In this document: positions 42,798-54,500 of the stretch, in pieces
Position numbering within the stretch: the stretch's first letter is position 1
Layout of the letters: each line of letters opens with the position of its first letter
NCBI RefSeq assembly: GCF_020509005.1
Contig: NC_063012.1
Span: 8,928,001-8,992,000, forward strand
Length of the DNA stretch: 64,000 bases
Direction: 5' to 3'
Source of the DNA: Fulvia fulva
Taxonomy: Eukaryota > Ascomycota > Dothideomycetes > Mycosphaerellales > Mycosphaerellaceae
Program-made: the position numbers and the translations under genes
Notes under the pieces: model-generated
What the model saw: the letters and a program-made list of their open reading frames with translations, nothing else
The model's database searches: none
What the model was told of the DNA's origin: nothing

Positions 42798-44116
42798 AGC
42801 CCACGTGCTCACTGGTCAAGTCCAGAAGATAGTCGACTCACGAAACGTGTCGAAGCATTGTCGCATAATGCCAAGCTTCAGCAAAGGTCATGCCCCGTTT
42901 GAGTGCATGTGCTTCAGCCAATTTCTACGAGAGTCAGTCAAGATTGTCATGTAATTGTTTAGCAGCGGTCAGATCATTGTAAAAGCGACAATGGCGCTGA
43001 GCTTCGGTAAGCCTCCCAAGTTCCCGGCATGCTTGCTTATGACGGATGGGAGACTGGCTGCTTCGCGATAGGCGGAGAAGTTCAGTCCTGGTCACGGAAG
43101 AATGCAGCAGAATACGCGTTTAAAAAGGCTACTGGACGATCACCTCGTGGCCGCACAAAACGTGGCGATGGGAACTGGGGCTGAGCGGAGAACCCCACCC
43201 AGATACTCGGGCCTAAGGTGAGAACATGTCTTGAACATGACCTGTTCAGCTGGACACCACCCCCAAAATAGCACTATCGGACAGTCGTAGAGCTGCCAGC
43301 TGCCATGGCTACGGAACGTGGGAGACTACGAGCCATAACCCTCCAGTCGCCTCTTCTTTCGGCGGGATTCAGTCGCGTGCTTGGAAGTGGCAATCGAGCC
43401 CAGGAAATATGGGACCTGGCCAAGCAAAACGGCTATCGTCAAAGTCTAGTTCGTCGGTCGACTAACCACATGGGTGCTGCTTGGGCAGGACGTGGAGGAC
43501 GAGGGCTGAGAGCTTTCCCTGCAGCAACGCGCAACCCGACAGGAATCGTGTGGGTTTGCATCTCACTCCCGACTTTCTCTCCTGTTTCTGCTGTCCGTAT
43601 CATCGTTGTCGCGTCAGCGAGCGTGTTATGTTTGTAACCCAACAAAGAGTGAAACGCTTCCGTCGCGACTTCCTTCCCCGCCAGCCCACTCTCGCGATAA
43701 GAACGATAAGCGCCGCACCGAGCATTCACCAACACCTGGCGACCATCGCAACAACGACGCTCGAGACGCACGATACCCTGCCATAGACCTGAGAGATTGT
43801 CTCGAACACGACAGCATAACCTACGCCCCTACTCCAGGTGTGTTGCATATTGTTTGTCAGTTTGTCAATGACCCATGATCGCGCCGTCGGCTGACATGTC
43901 GCGAAAGCCTTACCCCTCCGCTCCCACTACGCTGTCTGAGCGCCGATCACCTTGCGCTCTTTATTCACGACCTGAGCCAGCGCGATTGTCTCCTGCATTT
44001 TGCTCACACTTCACCAAGGCCGGGCGGCCACTGGTCGACAACAGCCCTGTCTAGTCCTCCGCAGAACCCCGCAAGCAGCGGAAGACAGAACGCCTCTAAA
44101 CATCTCCTTCGGCGAC
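42798..44116. other. Intergenic, no supported gene
   Basis: Promoter and leader of the F-box/LRR gene are expected on the right. An ATG-started opening at 43305-43637 has no recognisable features. The F-box frame is open upstream of 44117 without an ATG. Confidence 0.45.
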
Positions 44117-46366
44117 ATGGCAAGTTCATCATCTGAATCGTTCCCGAACGTGGAGGAGGCACATATACCCATTGGGTCACCACAAAGTCCGACGATAACA
44201 GCTCCCCCGTTCCAAGAGCAGCCTCCCAAACTCAAGGGCAGACAGAGGCTCCTAGCTGGCCTGCATCGCATATCGTCTTCGCCTTCCATTCCGCGACTCA
44301 GTTCGAGGGACCGAGCACGGACTTACGATGGCACTGGCAAAGCATCTATATCATGCATATCGCTCAACTCTGCATCGTCTAACGGCCTCTCTTTTGGATC
44401 ATCCCTGACACGAGAGTACTCCGCTGGGTATGGCACGCCTCCTACTTCCGGGGTGTCAACACTGGGCATTCAGATCCCAGCGTTCGACGAGAAGGCCAGA
44501 CTTCGCTATGTGTCGGGCTTGAATGGTAAGCAGTCTATTGGTCTGCCCACAGACATCAGGTCTACTCCGAGGATTGGGTTGACACCACGAATCTCCAAAG
44601 AGGGCCATGAAGACTACTTCTCGCGGCCAGCAACGCAAGTCAAGCCGAAGCCAGCGCGACCAGACTTTAATTTTTGGCGCGATGTGCCATTTGAGTTGAG
44701 GATGGAGGTTTTGTCATACATGCAGCCACGAGAGGTCATCCGCTGCTCGGTTGTCTCAAAAGCATGGCACAAGATGTGTTTCGATGGGCAGCTGTGGGCT
44801 ATCCTGGACACTTCGGACTTCTACCAAGATATACCGGGTCCAATGCTGGTCAGAATCATATGTTCGGCTGGCAACTTCGTTCGCGACCTCAACTTACGTG
44901 GTTGTGTTCAGCTTCGCGAATACTGGAACACGAAAGATGGTCTGACAGATGCTTGCAAGAATCTGGAAAACTTCTCCCTCGAAGGCTGTCGCATCGACCG
45001 GAACTCGATACACAACTTTTTGCACAATGGCAGCAGGCTTGTGCACATCAATCTCTCGGGTCTGGCTGGCGCCTCCGATGCTGGCATGAAGATCATTTCT
45101 GAGAGATGTCCCCAGCTCGAGGTCCTCAATGTTTCTTGGTGCAACAATGTCACAACCAAGGGCCTTAAGAAGGTCATCAAGGGTTGTCTCAAGCTCAAAG
45201 ATCTGCGCGCCGGCGAAATCCGAGGATGGGATGATCTGGATATCATGCATGAGATGTTCAAGCAGAACAACCTCGAGCGCCTGGTGTTGATGAACTGCGA
45301 CACCCTGACGGATGAATCACTGGCTGTTCTCATCGAGGGCATCGACAGTGAAATCGACTGCATCTCCGGCAGACCCATCGTGCCACCGAGGACATTCAAG
45401 CACCTGGACCTTACAAGGTGTCGTAATATCTCGGACCAGGGATTGCGCTCCCTAGTAGACAATATTCCGTGCATCGAAGGCCTGCAGCTGTCGAAACTGA
45501 ACGGTGTTCTGGACGCGACACTCACAGATCTCCTACCGACAACACCCCTGCTTACACATCTTGACCTGGAGGAGCTGGAGGATCTCAGCAACACGGTCCT
45601 GCAAGCTCTCGCCAACTCTCCTTGCGCCAAGAGCTTGCGACACCTCAGCGTGTCCTACTGCGAGAATATGGGCGACGCAGGCATGCTTCCTATCCTCAGG
45701 ACGTGCACAAACCTTCGCTCACTTGAGATGGACAACACCCGCATCGGAAATCTTGTGCTAGCTGAGGCAACGGCCATGGTGCGGCAACGTACGCCTCGTG
45801 CCACCTTCCCAGGGGTTTCTATGCTACCGGCGAAGCCTCTCTTCAAGCCCAGCATAGGATTAAAGCTCGTGGCCTATGACTGCCAAAACGTGACTTGGAC
45901 CGGTGTCCGCGAAGTCCTTTCCAGGAACTCCGACATGATGATCTCTCGACACACGCACGCCGTGCCTGCTCTAGACGTGTCCACAAGTACCTCAGCGAGC
46001 TCCTCAGTAGAGAATCTCTCGCTCAAACCAAAGATCCATATCAGTCAGACGTCGTCATTCCCGACCGAAATAATCCAGCTCAAGTGCTTCTACACGTTCC
46101 AGCCGACAGTCGAAGAGCACACGAAGCGAGTGTTGCGAGGGGACTTCGTGTCTGCCAAGAGGCTGGAGCGCAAGTGGGCTTCCTACATGATCGCGCAAGA
46201 GGAAGCGGGTGCCATGGGAGCAGGCCAGAGGCGTCGGCGAAGGAGGGCGCGAGATGCGCAGCTGCAGCATGCCGATGAAGAAGAGGACGACAATGGCCAA
46301 GCGAGTACTGGTGTCGGCGCCACGCGTCGCAGACGTGCGAGGAGCGGTGGATGTACGGTGATGTGA
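44117..46366 (+). CDS. F-box/leucine-rich-repeat protein with C-terminal CaaX box
   Basis: Single exon, 749 residues from MASSSSES. After a Ser-rich N-terminal third comes an F-box at about residues 185-232 (FWRDVPFELRMEVLSYMQPR, CSVVSKAWHKMCFDGQLW). It is followed by Grr1/Fbxl-type cysteine-containing leucine-rich repeats to about residue 610 (LRDLNLRGCVQLREYW, LEVLNVSWCNNVTTKGLKK, FKHLDLTRCRNISDQGLRSL, LRHLSVSYCENMGDAGML). The tail is basic (RRRRRRARD, TRRRRARSGG) and ends Cys-Thr-Val-Met, a CaaX box predicted to be farnesylated. Such proteins recruit substrates to SCF ubiquitin ligases; polybasic plus prenyl suggests membrane attachment, as in animal FBXL2. Substrate unknown. The start at 44117 is the first ATG in frame. 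Confidence 0.9.
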   Translation: MASSSSESFPNVEEAHIPIGSPQSPTITAPPFQEQPPKLKGRQRLLAGLHRISSSPSIPRLSSRDRARTYDGTGKASISCISLNSASSNGLSFGSSLTREYSAGYGTPPTSGVSTLGIQIPAFDEKARLRYVSGLNGKQSIGLPTDIRSTPRIGLTPRISKEGHEDYFSRPATQVKPKPARPDFNFWRDVPFELRMEVLSYMQPREVIRCSVVSKAWHKMCFDGQLWAILDTSDFYQDIPGPMLVRIICSAGNFVRDLNLRGCVQLREYWNTKDGLTDACKNLENFSLEGCRIDRNSIHNFLHNGSRLVHINLSGLAGASDAGMKIISERCPQLEVLNVSWCNNVTTKGLKKVIKGCLKLKDLRAGEIRGWDDLDIMHEMFKQNNLERLVLMNCDTLTDESLAVLIEGIDSEIDCISGRPIVPPRTFKHLDLTRCRNISDQGLRSLVDNIPCIEGLQLSKLNGVLDATLTDLLPTTPLLTHLDLEELEDLSNTVLQALANSPCAKSLRHLSVSYCENMGDAGMLPILRTCTNLRSLEMDNTRIGNLVLAEATAMVRQRTPRATFPGVSMLPAKPLFKPSIGLKLVAYDCQNVTWTGVREVLSRNSDMMISRHTHAVPALDVSTSTSASSSVENLSLKPKIHISQTSSFPTEIIQLKCFYTFQPTVEEHTKRVLRGDFVSAKRLERKWASYMIAQEEAGAMGAGQRRRRRRARDAQLQHADEEEDDNGQASTGVGATRRRRARSGGCTVM

Positions 46367-47031
46367 GGAACTTCTTGAAGTGATGTTAGCAACATGTTCA
46401 GACGACTTACGAGGTTTGGCGTACGGATGCTTTTAGGGTACAGCATGGGGTGACCACAGACGCATGGGCAGGCAACAGGAGCTGTGTGATTTGTGCATAC
46501 TGCGCGGCAGCGCGTTTGATAAATTTTGTACAGCAAGAGACCATCCATAGCCTGTGTAGCTACACATAACAATCTACATTTGACGAAAGATTGCCGTTGG
46601 AAGTGAGCAAAGATGTGATGCCGAGACGCTGGCAGGGGACTTGGAAGATTGCGGTCTCCCTTGTTAGCGCGGAAGCTTAGAGCCCACCAGCCGTTCCGAT
46701 CGCCTTCTCCCTCCACTTGTTTGGACACGAGCATAACATGTTTCTGACTGCAAACAACCCACGTAAACAACACGAAACGCGCGCCTCATCTCACCGGTAG
46801 AACTGTAGTGTGGCGGAGTCGGAGTCGGCTCGGAAGGCAACAACGATCAGGAGAGCCTTGTAATCGTGTCGTCCAGTGTGGAGAGTGCCGCCTCGTCTCG
46901 TCGCCCGCCAGGACTTTTGCGCCCGAAGCCTGAGCACTCCAGGCCATCACCCATCACCCATTACCCATCACCCATCACTATCCCTCCCGGTATTCGCATG
47001 GACGACCGGCACCTCCTCTGGCAGACACGGA
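46367..47031. promoter_or_regulatory. HOS4 upstream region with heptamer repeat
   Basis: Non-coding stretch between the F-box/LRR stop and the HOS4 start. Five CCATCAC heptamers lie at 46944-46978, roughly 50-90 bp before the start codon and probably inside the 5' leader. Confidence 0.45.
46944..46978. repeat. Heptanucleotide repeat (CCATCAC)5
   Basis: Five units; the third is CCATTAC. Confidence 0.9.
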
Positions 47032-50000
47032 ATGAATGGTAGCACTTCACCAGACCCGCTCACCGCCGAGGCATATGCATCTGTGTCCTCTGGCCGGGAT
47101 GAGATCGCCGTCGCGAAGCCCAATGGCGTGCGCAGCCCGGACAACAACGCCCATGTCGCCGCGAAGAGGCTCAAATCGTCACCTCCCAGGCCAGCATCCA
47201 GTGGGAAGGGCGCGTCTCCTCGTCTGAAAGATGCGTCGCCACGGGACCAGCGGCCAGTAGCGGACGGCGACGATGATGCTGCTGGAGAGTCAGAGGCCGA
47301 AACACTCATCGACAGTCCGGTCAAGAAGAAGCAGGAGGCAGAGAAGCAGAACAACGCGCCCAAGGCTGACCGACCTCTGAAACATCGCATTGGCAGCCTG
47401 CCTGTGCCGAGCGGGAACGACGACGAGGATGACTCTGCGAACGTGTCGCCTGCGCCCAGCACCTCAGTGAGCGTCGAGCAGACGACGTTGACTCGAGAGG
47501 CCAAGGATGAAGATATGAAGGACGACAGCGACAAAGACGCCGACGGCGAAAGCGACACTGGATCCTTGAGCGACCCGGACTCAGAGGCATCGGACGCGCC
47601 GTCGCAGAGGTCTTTGAACTCGCGTGCGGCATCAGAACGACCGGACTACAACCGCCACGATGCCCACTCCCCCAACCCACGGAAACGCAAGCATCGTGCT
47701 TCATCAGTCAGTCTTCCCAACAAGCGACCAAGCCTCAATACGCCCAAACGTAGGCTTCGTGGACTGCATTCGGAAGAGGTGGGTCGATCTGAGCAATCAC
47801 TGTCACCCAAGCTGCGCAGCCATCGTCGAGCAGTCTCCACGCAGTCAGCTTTCATGGACGGTTCCATCGAAGGGGGAGCAAATCGAAAACGACGAGCTGG
47901 CACACAAGGACCCGTGAAGGAGTCCAAGTTGATCAAGGGATGGGAGGAAGAGTCGGTATCATCAGAAACTACTTCTCATGGACACGATCCTCAGCGACCA
48001 CGACGAGGGATTGGCAGATCGACGTCTACACCTGGCAGACCGGCTGGTCGCAAGCCTAAGCCTCATGTGAACAAGTACGGTTTTACCAGGTTAGCGGAGG
48101 CGTGTGAGGCGAACGATCTTGATCTGGTGAAAGAGTGGAGAGAAAAGGACCCGGATCAGTTGGAGCTCGCCGAGTTTGCTGGTAACAAGCCTCTGCAGAT
48201 CGCGGCTCTCAATGGTAACGTCGAGGTAGTCGACTATCTCATCGACCAGGGATGCCAGATCGACTGCGCGAATGTGGACAAGGATACACCTCTGATCGAT
48301 GCAGCGGAGAATGGGCATTTGGATGTTGTAAACAGCCTCTTGAGAGCTGGGGTCGACCCTCTGCGACAAAATCTGAAAGGTCAACAAGCGCTGGATGTGG
48401 TAACGGATGACACCGACGATGCTGACGAGATTCGAGCGGCTTTGCGACAAGCCATCGACAAGTGGAATAGTACAGGTGCGAAGCAGAAGCGTGAAGAGGA
48501 AGAAGAGATGCGCCACCGAGCTGGACCGTCTAAAGAGTTACATTTCATGGCACGCACCTACGAGAATCTTCTCAGGCTGGTACAGATTAACGATCGCACT
48601 GGCGTCAGGGAATTCCTGGATGCTCGAGTAATGGTGGACAATAACGTAGTGGCTGCAGCCGCAAAGACTGGGGACACCTACCTGGTAAATATGCTACTGG
48701 CTGAGATGACGGAGAAGAAAGCTTTGCAGAAACCTGAGAAACCGCTGCTCAGCGTCTTGGGCACGTCGCACACGGAAATGGTGCGATCACTTACGGAGCT
48801 GGACAATTTCAACCCTCTCTGGCGCAATAGACAAGGCAAGACCTGGCCAGAAATCGCTGAGGAGAGGCACGGACCCAACTGGCGTGAGGAGAAAGAGTTA
48901 TTGGACCGCCTTTATGATCAAAGCGCTGCTACGAAGGAGCGACGCAGCTCCAGTCCTGTCACTAAGAGGGACAGTGGAAAGCGGCGATTTGCTCATCGTG
49001 CTCCTGATGAAGAGGAGGACAGCGATGAACAAGAGCAGGCACCTAGGCGCAAGAATGGGCGGAAGCTCATGTCGAAGAAGGATCTACGTGCCGCTCGAGG
49101 ACAAGCAGCTTCCGATGAATCATCCTACGAATCGAGTTCGGAAATACCCACACCTGCGGAGCCTGTCGAGGAAGTTTCAATGAAGCCTCCTGAAAGTCCA
49201 GCTACTAAGCGCACTCCCACACGTTCAAGAACGAAAAGCTTTTCAGCACAACCCACAGAATTACCATCGCCCAGGACACGAAGAAGATCTTCATCATTCC
49301 GCGGCATGATCGAGCAGCCATTATCAACCGTGGAAGAGAATATGGAGGATAAGGCGGCCGCGGAGAAGCAGCGACAGGATGAAGACAGGCGTGCAGCAGA
49401 AGTAGCGCAAGAGCTCGAACTGAAGCGGAAGCAGGAAGAGGCCGCGGCAGCAGAAGTCGCTGCAAGACGAGCTGCGGAAGAAAAAGCACGTCAAGCGGAA
49501 GAGGACCGTATGGCAGAAGAAGCTCGCCGGGAAGAAGAGATGCGCCAAGCTGAGGAAGCTAGAATCGCCGATGAAGAGCGCACTCGACAACTCGCAGAGC
49601 AGCAGCGAAGAGACAAATCGAAAGACAAGCATCGTGCTGACATACTAGCCGGCTTACCGAAGGCAATTTCATATGTGCTCGACCCAAGAACCGACTTCGA
49701 CATTGAGAGCAAGAGAGGCAAAAGCCACATATGGCGCTACTTCACCAGAATTCAAGTATTGAGCGAAGAGGAATATGACCCCCTGGCGGAGTGCTCAGAT
49801 ACCAACATACCGACTTATTGGGTCCCGAACGTTCTGGTAGCTCCATTACTCGGGCCAGCTGGGATAGAGCTCTTCGTCCATGGCGACCACGAATCTTTTG
49901 CCGACAGCTTGGCGGGGAAGTGGCTCACGAAGGACTTTCCGATGAAGAGACTACCCCTTCTCAAGACTTTCATGGACATTTTACCTCCACCTGGGTTTGA

Positions 50001-50397
50001 AATTCAACCCACATTTGACGAGACTGGCCGATCTTTACTCAGCAAGCAGGAACAAGCACAGAGGACAAGAAGTCTGCTGGAGGGTGTTGCAGCGGCGAAG
50101 CGGGCGCTCACGGCAGGTCCAGCATCGCTGAGATATGTGCGCTTGGAGGACGTTCTCGCGAATATACATCCTTCGCTGAACGGATACAAGGTCGACATTC
50201 GCTTCGACCACCTACCCTTATCAATCAGACCTCCGCCAGCCAAGGATGGCTTCCCCGGCGGGATAGGACGAGAGCCTCAGGCCAGGACCTTCACTGTTGG
50301 CAGTACACCAAACGTCAGCGAGTTTCTGTGCAGGCCCATAAGGCGCAAGCGTGACCCTGCGAACATGACAGATGTAAGGGTAGTTCATGAGAAGTAG
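47032..50397 (+). CDS. HOS4: Set3 histone-deacetylase complex subunit Hos4-like ankyrin protein
   Basis: Single exon, 1121 residues from MNGSTSPDP. Residues 1-340 are disordered and mixed-charge, with basic nuclear-type clusters (PRKRKHRASS). Ankyrin repeats follow at about 350-470 (YGFTRLAEACEANDLDLVKE, NKPLQIAALNGNVEVVDYLI, DTPLIDAAENGHLDVVNSLL), then a further helical array, a Ser/Arg-rich stretch, a long Glu/Ala/Arg coiled coil at about 770-870, and a C-terminal globular domain (IWRYFTRIQVLSEEEYDPLA). This order fits the fungal Hos4 family. In yeast, Hos4 is the ankyrin subunit of the Set3 complex, which deacetylates histones at 5' transcribed regions and in fungi affects development and secondary metabolism. 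Assignment is from architecture, not alignment. Confidence 0.82.
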   Translation: MNGSTSPDPLTAEAYASVSSGRDEIAVAKPNGVRSPDNNAHVAAKRLKSSPPRPASSGKGASPRLKDASPRDQRPVADGDDDAAGESEAETLIDSPVKKKQEAEKQNNAPKADRPLKHRIGSLPVPSGNDDEDDSANVSPAPSTSVSVEQTTLTREAKDEDMKDDSDKDADGESDTGSLSDPDSEASDAPSQRSLNSRAASERPDYNRHDAHSPNPRKRKHRASSVSLPNKRPSLNTPKRRLRGLHSEEVGRSEQSLSPKLRSHRRAVSTQSAFMDGSIEGGANRKRRAGTQGPVKESKLIKGWEEESVSSETTSHGHDPQRPRRGIGRSTSTPGRPAGRKPKPHVNKYGFTRLAEACEANDLDLVKEWREKDPDQLELAEFAGNKPLQIAALNGNVEVVDYLIDQGCQIDCANVDKDTPLIDAAENGHLDVVNSLLRAGVDPLRQNLKGQQALDVVTDDTDDADEIRAALRQAIDKWNSTGAKQKREEEEEMRHRAGPSKELHFMARTYENLLRLVQINDRTGVREFLDARVMVDNNVVAAAAKTGDTYLVNMLLAEMTEKKALQKPEKPLLSVLGTSHTEMVRSLTELDNFNPLWRNRQGKTWPEIAEERHGPNWREEKELLDRLYDQSAATKERRSSSPVTKRDSGKRRFAHRAPDEEEDSDEQEQAPRRKNGRKLMSKKDLRAARGQAASDESSYESSSEIPTPAEPVEEVSMKPPESPATKRTPTRSRTKSFSAQPTELPSPRTRRRSSSFRGMIEQPLSTVEENMEDKAAAEKQRQDEDRRAAEVAQELELKRKQEEAAAAEVAARRAAEEKARQAEEDRMAEEARREEEMRQAEEARIADEERTRQLAEQQRRDKSKDKHRADILAGLPKAISYVLDPRTDFDIESKRGKSHIWRYFTRIQVLSEEEYDPLAECSDTNIPTYWVPNVLVAPLLGPAGIELFVHGDHESFADSLAGKWLTKDFPMKRLPLLKTFMDILPPPGFEIQPTFDETGRSLLSKQEQAQRTRSLLEGVAAAKRALTAGPASLRYVRLEDVLANIHPSLNGYKVDIRFDHLPLSIRPPPAKDGFPGGIGREPQARTFTVGSTPNVSEFLCRPIRRKRDPANMTDVRVVHEK

Positions 50398-50969
50398 CGA
50401 CGTTGACGATGTAGATGGATACGAATAGTTGTAGTACAGGCTTATGACGCCAACGATGATGGTCCATAGTTGGGAAGCTGTACGGCTACAACGCCACACC
50501 ATGAATAGAAGACAGCGTTATGAACGAAGAAAGAATAGTGATCCTACAACTACCACCTGGCGGCATGGCACTCGTCTAGCAGCATGTACCGCTGTATTGA
50601 GGTGTGGCCAATCGGTGGTACTGTAGATCGCCTTGGCCAGCCTCAATGCGAGATGTGGCGGGGGTGAGTTGAGGAAGCTGGTTGAGACGATGGTAGTCAT
50701 TCTGTCAGTGCCTTCGTCGTACATTGTATTCTTGTTCGGACGTAGTGGTCGTCTATGTCGCGTGAGTGCCAATCAAGCTGGCGTGCAGTCAATGCGGCCT
50801 TCACCCAACGATCGTGAAGACGTGTTTGTGACTGTGAGCCTTGAGGTGGGTCCCGATCTCGACGATTGTGCCGGGCTGGGGAGTCCCTGCTCACAGTGGA
50901 GATGGAAGGGTTTCCTCTGGAGCTATGGAAGCGCCTGACGTTGCTTTGCGGATGTCGAGTGTGACGGCA

Positions 50970-51027
<58 letters not shown>

Positions 51028-51551
51028 GAATGCTGTTTATCCTTTTGCCCTTTCTGCGACTGCTCACTGCCTTCGAAGACTATTGTTTCCTTATCGCCGT
51101 CTCGGCCATTGCATATTAAGCAGAGTTTGGCGTTAGCGGGGCGTGGATCCCACCGAAGAGAGGCAGACCGCCAGCACAGCACTTCAGAAGATTGGAGTGG
51201 ACAGCATCGCCACTACTGCCATATCACGATACACGACTATAGACATTCAAGCGTTGGACGCACAAGCCTGAGGCACAGCAGATGCAGCAGCGCCAGCAGT
51301 GAGCGAGTGCCGTCTGTCGCCGTCGCCGTCGCTGTCGCTGTCGCTATCCGAAGCAGCGTCACTGTCTATTCTTGCTCCCCGCTCAACTGCAGCGTGCAGC
51401 CTCCGGGTTGATCCCAGCTGCTGCGATCACCGTCGACCCTTCGGCACGTCAAAGTGCGCGGTCGACGAGGCACAACTGCCTGGACGTTGCTCTGCTGCAC
51501 CACCTCTCGCCGCCTGCACATCGCTGGGCACCCTCTCCCGCTGGCAAGGCG
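50398..51551. other. Intergenic with trinucleotide tracts
   Basis: Contains a long GTT array and, at 51315-51355, a degenerate GTCGCC/GTCGCT tract. The right end should be the PAS-kinase promoter. Apparent ORFs rich in Cys or Thr are artefacts of the GTT repeat. Confidence 0.5.
50971..51028. repeat. Trinucleotide microsatellite (GTT)19
   Basis: 58 uninterrupted bases of GTT. It is outside the gene models, so it would not change a protein, but its length should vary between strains. Confidence 0.97.
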
Positions 51552-54500
51552 ATGACTTCGCCCTCCGCCGTGCACCATGGTACGCCTGCGACCCCCCACG
51601 CCTCCCCGTTTACAGCATCAGCGTTTCCACACGCCCCGTCCAGACGCTCTCGATCCGCGATTCGTGATGCCTGGCTTTCGACTTCTGCCTTGAGACGAAC
51701 CCGTTGCTGACTGCCAATGCTTGCTACAGACAACCCCAACGCTCTCCCGCAGCCGCAGCAGCAGCCTCACGTCGTCGAGCACCCGCCGCCTTCCTCGAGC
51801 AACGCCGATGCCCGCCAGCAGCGTCCGACGGCGCTGCACATACCGAAGAACCGATCGGCGAGCAACCTCACGAGTCTGCATTCGAGCAGTGCCAGTCTGA
51901 GGGCAGATGGTGACCAGCGAGGTGGACGACTGTCCGTCGATGCCGGGAGCGACTATGATAACTTGACAAGGTGCGTCAAATGCGTGGTGCATCGCTGTAT
52001 TGTTGCAGATGTGGCATGCGTGTGAAAGTGGAAGTGACCATGTCAGCACACATGGCAGAGTGGACTGGAGTGGCATGTGAAAGTGGACACGTGAGACATC
52101 GACCGAGTCACTGACACACTCGAGTCACAGGTCACCTATCCTTACAGCCGAACGCGATACTGGCCTCAGACGGATACGGCAGAATCCACAACCATCGCTA
52201 AGCCGGAATCCATCTTCGCCAAACCTACAACCCATCTCACCAACACCGTCCAGTCCGGTGTCGCGCAAGTCATCCTTCGCTCAGACATTAGCTTCCCCCA
52301 CCATACCATTCAGCGAGGACTTGACCCGCTTTCCGTCCGAGTCGCTGCACTCGTTCTCCTTCGCTCACCAGAGCAGCGACTCTCTTCACAATCGCCAGAA
52401 TGTATTGAAACGAAGCATTGAGTTCATGAAGGATCGGCTGAACTTTGCAACCTCTTCGCCGCGGATAGCAAGTGCACAGGCGAAGCTGGCAGGTGACGAG
52501 GAAGTTCTTAGTATGATGGAGCTACTACAAAAGGCAAATATCATGAGTCCTCAAAGCTTGAATGCTGCTGGCTTGAGCTTCGACAGAGATCTCGGTCCAC
52601 TTACTGGTCCGGCACATCTGGCCAACGAGAACGTCTTTGAGAAGAGCTTCCTTCCACCTGGCCAAGAAAGTGAAGGTCCGACGGACATGAGCAGCCCAAG
52701 TGCAGTCGGGAGTAGCGACGCTACAAAGTCTTCGAGCAGTGGACGTGGGGTGGATAGAGACCTCCGAAGCGAGAAGTTATCACCTGTGAACTCACATCAC
52801 TCAATGCAGATTCCGGAGACGGTGGCAGAGAACGGTTCCATTTCAGAGCCAGAAAAGCTGGATCTCACACAGTCCGTGACTCTTGATAGCACCGATCGCG
52901 ATTCCATGCCGGGACTGCCAACGCAACGACCTCACCGGTCTTCTTTGAAGAGAACCTACACCGATGTGGCTGGATACTCTTTGCAGCACAAGCTGACCGA
53001 AGCTCTTGCTCAGCCGTATCGTGCCGCACAGCCAGCTGCTACCCCGATCGTCCCACAACAGCCTGCACGCTCGAACACGACAGTCGCTGAACGTGAGAGA
53101 GCACCGCATGGACACCGGAATCAGCAAGCACAAGCTATATTCACCACCGAAGCCAAAGCACCTTGGACTATCACTGCTGCTAATGACCTAGCATGTCTAG
53201 TGTTCGGCGTCACTCGTGCTGAAGTACGAAAGCTGGGCATCATGGAAGTCATCCAGCAAGATCGCAGAAGCTGGCTTGAGGAGAGGTTGAAGAATCCAGA
53301 AAGCGGTAGTGCATCGAGGCAGTCGAGGTTGCAGCCTCCGCCTCCACCTGGTAAGAAAATTTCAAGTGCACTCGCGAGCATGGGTAACGGCGTGACAGCC
53401 AAGTTACTATCCAAGCCACCGGCTAGGCAGACTTATCAGAGTCGGCGTAGCAAAACCGAAGACGGCACCAGGACTCCCGAAAAGCCAAAGAACTCGAATC
53501 ATCCCGGTCACAAGAGTAGAGGCGTGCTACTATGTGGTGACGTCGTGCCTATTCGAAAGATGAATGGTGCGTCCGGTAGTGCTTCTCTCTGGGTCAAGGA
53601 GAAGGGCAACAACCTGATTTGGGTCCTGGAGGAGATCGCCGAGGATGTCGCGATGCTTACTGTCGATGAGATTGGTCTGCTAGAACGAGGCAGTGGTGAC
53701 GTCGAGCCCATCTTCGGCATTGATCGAGTCCGCAACGGCATGGACGTGCAAAGGCTGATTCCTGCTTGGCCGAAGCTAGCTGGCACGAACACTGGAGCTA
53801 TCGACTATGATGCGGTGCGGAAGCTCAAGCGTTTTACAGCACGAACGAGCAACTCGATCAGCATACCGATCACGGTCGACCAGGTCAACGATTCGAACAT
53901 TTTCAGGATATCGAGCTTTCCACATGTGGCAGGCATACTAGTCGTCAACCCTTCGACAATGCGAGTCAGCAGCTCTAACAATGCCTTCGCTGGAGCTCTT
54001 TTTGGGCACGACAGACCTGCTGGACTGCCAATCATGGAACTCCTTCCATCCTTCGACAAGGTGCTTCGTATAATGACGGATGAAGACAGGATTGCGCTGG
54101 TCGATGGAATCGTGATTCCCGAGCACAGTTTCCGTCGCGCTCGTGCTCTGCTTGCACTGCGAGAAGGCTCTGCCGATGCTGCGGCTATCTTCCTGCGGCC
54201 CAGTGGACTACCAGCGAAGCACAGAGATGGCGCTGAGATCATGGTCGATGTGCAGATGCGCGTTGTGCGATCTGACAGGGATCCGATCTACAATGAGACG
54301 GTCATTGACGAAGATGGACCGCTACTCTCGAACGGCGGCGAGGTCGTCTACGCGCTGTGGATCACATATAGCCGGCAGATGCATGCGGTCAATCACGGCA
54401 TTGGACCAGTCACTCCTCACATCAGCAGACCCAGTACACCTCCACAAACGAGACCAGCACTGTCGGCTGATAGCAGTGATATGCCAAGCCCTGTGGTCGT

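Noticed and set aside
43305..43637. 110-codon ATG-started frame upstream of the F-box/LRR gene
   Set aside because: It has no domain, biased composition and overlapping openings in other frames. It probably lies in leader or spacer.
44908..45630. Long antisense frame inside the F-box/LRR gene
   Set aside because: It is a shadow of the Leu-rich coding strand with no family features of its own.
50697..51182. Frames with poly-Thr or poly-Cys over the GTT array
   Set aside because: They are artefacts of reading a trinucleotide microsatellite.
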